Shown here: one piece after another, positions 4,756 through 7,438 of the stretch
How positions within the stretch are numbered: the first letter of the stretch is position 1
Layout: each line of letters begins with the position of its first letter
DNA from: an uncultured Collinsella sp.
Lineage (GTDB): Bacteria > Actinomycetota > Coriobacteriia > Coriobacteriales > Coriobacteriaceae
Assembly: GCA_900554465.1 (NCBI GenBank)
Contig: USHF01000067.1
Location: 1 to 7,438, forward strand
Direction of reading: 5' to 3'
Length of the DNA: 7,438 nt
Program-made: the position numbers and the translations under genes
The notes under the pieces: generated by a model
Databases searched by the model: none
Seen by the model: only the letters and a program-made list of their open reading frames with translations
What the model was told of the DNA's origin: nothing

Positions 4756-6028
4756 GAATGCCCACGTCGTCGACCCGTCCGTCGAGCTTGACGGTGTCGT
4801 TGACGTCCTGATTGACGGCGACAAGATCGCCGAGGTCGGCGAGAATCTCGCCGTCGAGGGGGCCGAGGTCCGCGACCTTTCCGGCAAGTACCTCGTCCCC
4901 GGCCTGGTGGACATGCACGTTCACCTTCGCGAGCCCGGCTACGAGGTCAAAGAGGACATCGAGAGCGGCACCCGCGCAGCTGCCAAGGGCGGCTTTACCG
5001 GCGTGTGCGCCATGCCCAACACCGACCCCGTCACCGATAACGGCACCGTCGTGGAGTTCGTCAAGTCCCGCGCTGCTGAGGTCGGTCACTGCCGCGTCTA
5101 TCCGTCGGGCGCCATGACCCGCGGTCTTAAGGGCGAGGCCATGTCCGAGATGGGCGATATGGTCGCCCACGGCGCCGTCGCCTTCACCGATGACGGTCGC
5201 GGCGTGCAGGGCGCGGGCATGCTCCGTCGCTGCATGGACTACGGCAAGATGTTCGGCAAGGTCTTCATGAGCCACTGCCAGGACGAGGACCTGGTCGGCC
5301 ACGGCCAGATCAACGAGGGCAAGGTCTCGACCCGTCTGGCCCTCGAGGGTTGGCCGGCTGCCGGCGAGGAGCTCCAGATCGCCCGCGACATCGAGATCGC
5401 CAAGCTGACCGGTGCCAAGCTGCACATCCAGCACATCTCCACCGCCCATGGTCTGGAGATCGTGCGTGCCGGTAAGGCCGCTGGCGTTCAGGTTACCTGC
5501 GAGGCTACCCCGCACCACATGTTCCTGACCGAGAACGACCTGGACGAGACCTACAACACCTCGCTCAAGGTCAATCCGCCGCTGCGTACTGAGGAAGATG
5601 CCGAGGCCATCCGTCAGGGCGTCATCGACGGCACCGTCGACGCTATCGTCACCGATCACGCTCCCCACACCCCGTGGGAGAAGGCCCGCGAGTTCGAGCT
5701 TGCGCCCTTTGGCATGATCGGCCTCGAGACCTCCCTGTCGCTCGTACTCACCGAGCTGGTCAACACGGGCAAGATGAGCGTGGGCCGCATGGTCGAGCTC
5801 ATGGCCATCAAGCCGCGTGAGATTCTGAGCCTCGATCAGGTTCAGGTCAAGGCGGGCTCCGTTGCCGACCTGACCGTGTTCGACCCCTCTGCCACCTGGA
5901 CGGTCGGCGAGGACGGTTATGAGTCGCGAGCCGAGAACTCCGGTTTTGCCGGCCGCACGCTTACCGGTCGTGCCACCGATGTGTTTGTCGGCGGTAAGCA
6001 GACGCTCGCCGACGGCTGCATCTGCTAG
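4739..6028 (+). CDS. pyrC: Dihydroorotase, class I
   Basis: PyrC is a zinc amidohydrolase that cyclises N-carbamoyl-L-aspartate to dihydroorotate. The 429-residue protein is of class I length. Metal and catalytic residues are visible in order: VDMHVHLREPG with H60 and H62, TDDG with D151/D152, the SHCQD histidine H179, the HIQHIS histidine H232, and TDHAPH with D306. Substrate-binding MPNTDPVTDN and NPPLRTEEDAEA are present. Class I enzymes of the Bacillus/Aquifex type carry an Asp where others have a carboxylated Lys, and D151/D152 sits at that place. ATG 4739 is chosen over the upstream in-frame TTG 4724 because GGAGGTG (4726-4732) lies 6 nt before it. The 17-bp overlap with pyrB suggests coupled translation. 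Confidence 0.96.
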   Translation: MALLLKNAHVVDPSVELDGVVDVLIDGDKIAEVGENLAVEGAEVRDLSGKYLVPGLVDMHVHLREPGYEVKEDIESGTRAAAKGGFTGVCAMPNTDPVTDNGTVVEFVKSRAAEVGHCRVYPSGAMTRGLKGEAMSEMGDMVAHGAVAFTDDGRGVQGAGMLRRCMDYGKMFGKVFMSHCQDEDLVGHGQINEGKVSTRLALEGWPAAGEELQIARDIEIAKLTGAKLHIQHISTAHGLEIVRAGKAAGVQVTCEATPHHMFLTENDLDETYNTSLKVNPPLRTEEDAEAIRQGVIDGTVDAIVTDHAPHTPWEKAREFELAPFGMIGLETSLSLVLTELVNTGKMSVGRMVELMAIKPREILSLDQVQVKAGSVADLTVFDPSATWTVGEDGYESRAENSGFAGRTLTGRATDVFVGGKQTLADGCIC

Positions 6029-6048
6029 CATAGCCTTATCGCTTTTGT

Positions 6049-6088
6049 GCGCGGTGCCCTTGCGGTGCCGCGCTTTCTGTTCGTTTTG
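6049..6088 (+). terminator. Terminator-like hairpin between pyrC and pyrK
   Basis: GCGCGGTGCC (6049-6058) pairs with GGTGCCGCGC (6064-6073), ten pairs with two G-U wobbles, around the loop CTTGC. The stem is followed by the interrupted T-rich run TTTCTGTTCGTTTTG. It could lower expression of pyrK and pyrD relative to pyrRBC, or protect the upstream mRNA 3' end. The broken T-run makes full termination unlikely. Confidence 0.45.
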
Positions 6089-6089
6089 A

Positions 6090-6105
6090 CCATGCAATCG
6101 CATGG
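6090..6105 (+). promoter_or_regulatory. Small hairpin beside the pyrK ribosome binding site
   Basis: CCATGC (6090-6095) pairs perfectly with GCATGG (6100-6105) around AATC. It ends seven bases before the ribosome binding site GGAG (6112-6115) of pyrK. It may insulate or modulate pyrK translation. TTGACC (6086-6091) overlaps its left arm but has no suitable -10 box before the gene, so no internal promoter is claimed. Confidence 0.35.
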
Positions 6106-6120
6106 GGGATTGGAGCGTCT

Positions 6121-6912
6121 ATGCCCACACCTTCCACTGCACGCATGCACGACTTCGAGGTCGTCTCGAACCAGGAGATCGCCGACGGCATCTTCTCGCT
6201 CGTCATCTCGGCCCCCAAGCTTGCAAGTGCGCTCAAGCCCGGTCAGTTTGTGAACATTGCCGTGCCCGGCGATGCTTCCTCGCTGCTTCGCGTGCCCCTG
6301 AGCTTCTATCGCGCTGACGCCGAGGCCGGTACCGTCGAGCTGTGGTACGCCGTCGTGGGCGATGATACCCGTCGTCTGTCGCAGATGGGCCCCGGCTCCA
6401 AGTCCAATTTGTTGGGCCCTGGCGGTCATGGCTGGCTTGTTCCCGAGGGCACCAGGAAGGCGCTGCTCGTGGCGGGCGGCATCGGCGTTCCGCCCGTGCT
6501 CTGCCTCGCCGGTATGCTTGCCGAGCAGGGTGTGGATGTCGACGTGTGCCTGGGCTTTGGCACCGCTTCCAAGGCCGTGGGTGTCGATGAGTTCCGCGCG
6601 TTGGGCGCCACGGTTAACGTGTGCACCGACGATGGCACGCTGGGCACGCACGGTTTTTGCACCGACCCGGCAGCCGAGCTGCTCGGCGAGGGCGGCTACG
6701 ACTATGTGGCCAGCTGCGGCCCCGCTGTCATGATGAAGAAAGTCGCCGCTGCCGCCGCCGAGGCCGGTGCGTACTGCGAGGTGTCCCTCGAGCGCATGAT
6801 GAGCTGTGGCTTTGGCGCCTGCAACACCTGCAATGTCGAGACGGTCGACGGTATGAAGGGTGCCTGCATGTGCGGCCCCGTGTTCGATGCTTCCAAGGTG
6901 GTGGTCTTCTAG
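6121..6912 (+). CDS. pyrK: Dihydroorotate dehydrogenase B, electron transfer subunit PyrK
   Basis: PyrK is the FAD and [2Fe-2S] subunit that carries electrons from PyrD's FMN to NAD+ in the class 1B dihydroorotate dehydrogenase. The 263 residues follow ferredoxin-reductase order: PGQFVNI, the FAD-binding R57-V-P-L-S61-F, the NAD-binding GGIGVPPVL from G119, CGPAVMMKK, and a C-terminal iron-sulphur loop with C229, C234 and C237 in SCGFGACNTC and C249 before GPVF. The usual C-x-D-G-P appears here as C249-M-C251-G-P, so an additional cysteine replaces the Asp. ATG 6121 follows GGAG (6112-6115) by 5 nt; ATG 6145 is possible but lacks a binding site. A 92-bp gap with two hairpins separates it from pyrC, and it abuts pyrD, its partner subunit. 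Confidence 0.95.
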   Translation: MPTPSTARMHDFEVVSNQEIADGIFSLVISAPKLASALKPGQFVNIAVPGDASSLLRVPLSFYRADAEAGTVELWYAVVGDDTRRLSQMGPGSKSNLLGPGGHGWLVPEGTRKALLVAGGIGVPPVLCLAGMLAEQGVDVDVCLGFGTASKAVGVDEFRALGATVNVCTDDGTLGTHGFCTDPAAELLGEGGYDYVASCGPAVMMKKVAAAAAEAGAYCEVSLERMMSCGFGACNTCNVETVDGMKGACMCGPVFDASKVVVF

Positions 6913-7438
6913 TGGGTACCGTGAACATGGCCGTCGATTTCGGCGGTGTCAAGATGCAGAACCCCATCAACACCGCAGCCGGTACCTTTGGCTACGGTTG
7001 GCAGTTCCAGAACTTCTTTGATGTCTCCCAGCTGGGTGCCATCACCACCAAGGGCTGCGCTGCCGAGCCCTGGCCCGGCAACCCCGCGCCCCGCATGGCC
7101 GAGATCCCGGGCGGCATGATCAACTCCGTGGGCCTTCAGAACCCTGGCGTGGCTGCCTTTGCCCGTGAGTCCGGTCCGTGGCTCGAACAGCTGTCCAAGG
7201 ACGGCTGCCAGGTCATCTGTCAGGTCGCCGGCCATTCCGTTGACGAGTTTGTCCGCGCGCTCGAGATGTATGTCGAGCTGTGCCCCTGGGCTGCCGGCTA
7301 TGAGATCAACGTGAGCTGCCCCAATATCGCCGCCGGCGGTGCCGCCATGGGCTCCTCGCCCGAGGGCGCCTCTGCCGTTATGGCTGCTTGCCGTAAGGTG
7401 ACCGATAAGCCGCTGTTCGTGAAGATGGCGCCGGTCAA
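6912..7438 (+). CDS. pyrD: Dihydroorotate dehydrogenase B, catalytic subunit PyrD (3' end beyond window)
   Basis: PyrD holds FMN and oxidises dihydroorotate to orotate; in class 1B it forms a heterotetramer with PyrK and uses NAD+. About 175 codons of a roughly 300-residue protein are present. They show NTAAGTFGYG, TTKGCAAEPWPGNPAPRMAE, GGMINSVGLQNPG, and EINVSCPNIAAGG with the class 1 catalytic cysteine (C136 from the start used). The start is uncertain: GTG 6912 shares its G with the pyrK TAG and follows AAGGTGG (6895-6901) by 10 nt, while in-frame GTG 6921 and ATG 6927 lack good binding sites. ATG 6927 would align slightly better with Bacillus PyrD. The close junction supports co-translation with pyrK. 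Confidence 0.93.
   Translation, partial: MGTVNMAVDFGGVKMQNPINTAAGTFGYGWQFQNFFDVSQLGAITTKGCAAEPWPGNPAPRMAEIPGGMINSVGLQNPGVAAFARESGPWLEQLSKDGCQVICQVAGHSVDEFVRALEMYVELCPWAAGYEINVSCPNIAAGGAAMGSSPEGASAVMAACRKVTDKPLFVKMAPV

Noticed and set aside
3751..6103. Long minus-strand open frames opposite pyrB and pyrC (387 and 465 residues)
   Set aside because: Both are shadows caused by GC-rich third positions; their compositions are biased toward Gly, Ala, Asp, Leu and His, and the plus-strand genes have full catalytic motifs and ribosome binding sites.

Overview
The window looks like a chromosomal segment of a high-GC, anaerobic actinobacterium, most likely a gut Coriobacteriia member of the Collinsella type. 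This rests on strong G/C bias at third codon positions, a fermentative AdhE, class 1B (PyrK/PyrD) dihydroorotate dehydrogenase genes and a PyrR-led pyrimidine operon. It is an inference from gene content and protein character; no database search was possible.

Layout. Positions 1-1694 (minus strand) carry the first 564 codons of adhE, the bifunctional acetaldehyde/alcohol dehydrogenase; its 3' end lies beyond the left edge. A candidate promoter and a pair of direct repeats lie just upstream of it (1748-1814). Positions 1821-2480 hold a small mobile-element remnant: an N-terminally truncated REP-associated tyrosine transposase (RAYT, IS200-like Y1/HUH family) between perfect 26-bp inverted repeats. 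Each repeat has hairpin-forming arms, and extra partial copies are stacked on the right side. The remnant abuts the terminator of rpmB. rpmB (2582-2770, minus strand) encodes the zinc-ribbon form of ribosomal protein L28 and has its own extended -10 promoter.

The right half is a pyrimidine biosynthesis operon on the plus strand: pyrR, pyrB, pyrC, pyrK, pyrD (the last cut by the right edge). A leader of about 225 nt precedes pyrR. It contains a strong intrinsic terminator and an overlapping, mutually exclusive upstream hairpin, which is the classic architecture of PyrR-controlled attenuation. PyrB joins carbamoyl phosphate to aspartate, PyrC cyclises carbamoyl aspartate to dihydroorotate, and PyrD with PyrK oxidises dihydroorotate to orotate and passes electrons to NAD+. 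PyrR is the expected UMP/UTP-sensing RNA-binding regulator. The genes overlap or nearly touch, except for a 92-bp gap before pyrK that carries a terminator-like hairpin and a second small hairpin beside the pyrK ribosome binding site.

Most of the window is conventional housekeeping sequence. The parts worth a second look are the pyr leader, which lacks a clear canonical PyrR-binding loop, the pyrC-pyrK hairpins, and the REP/RAYT-like element.
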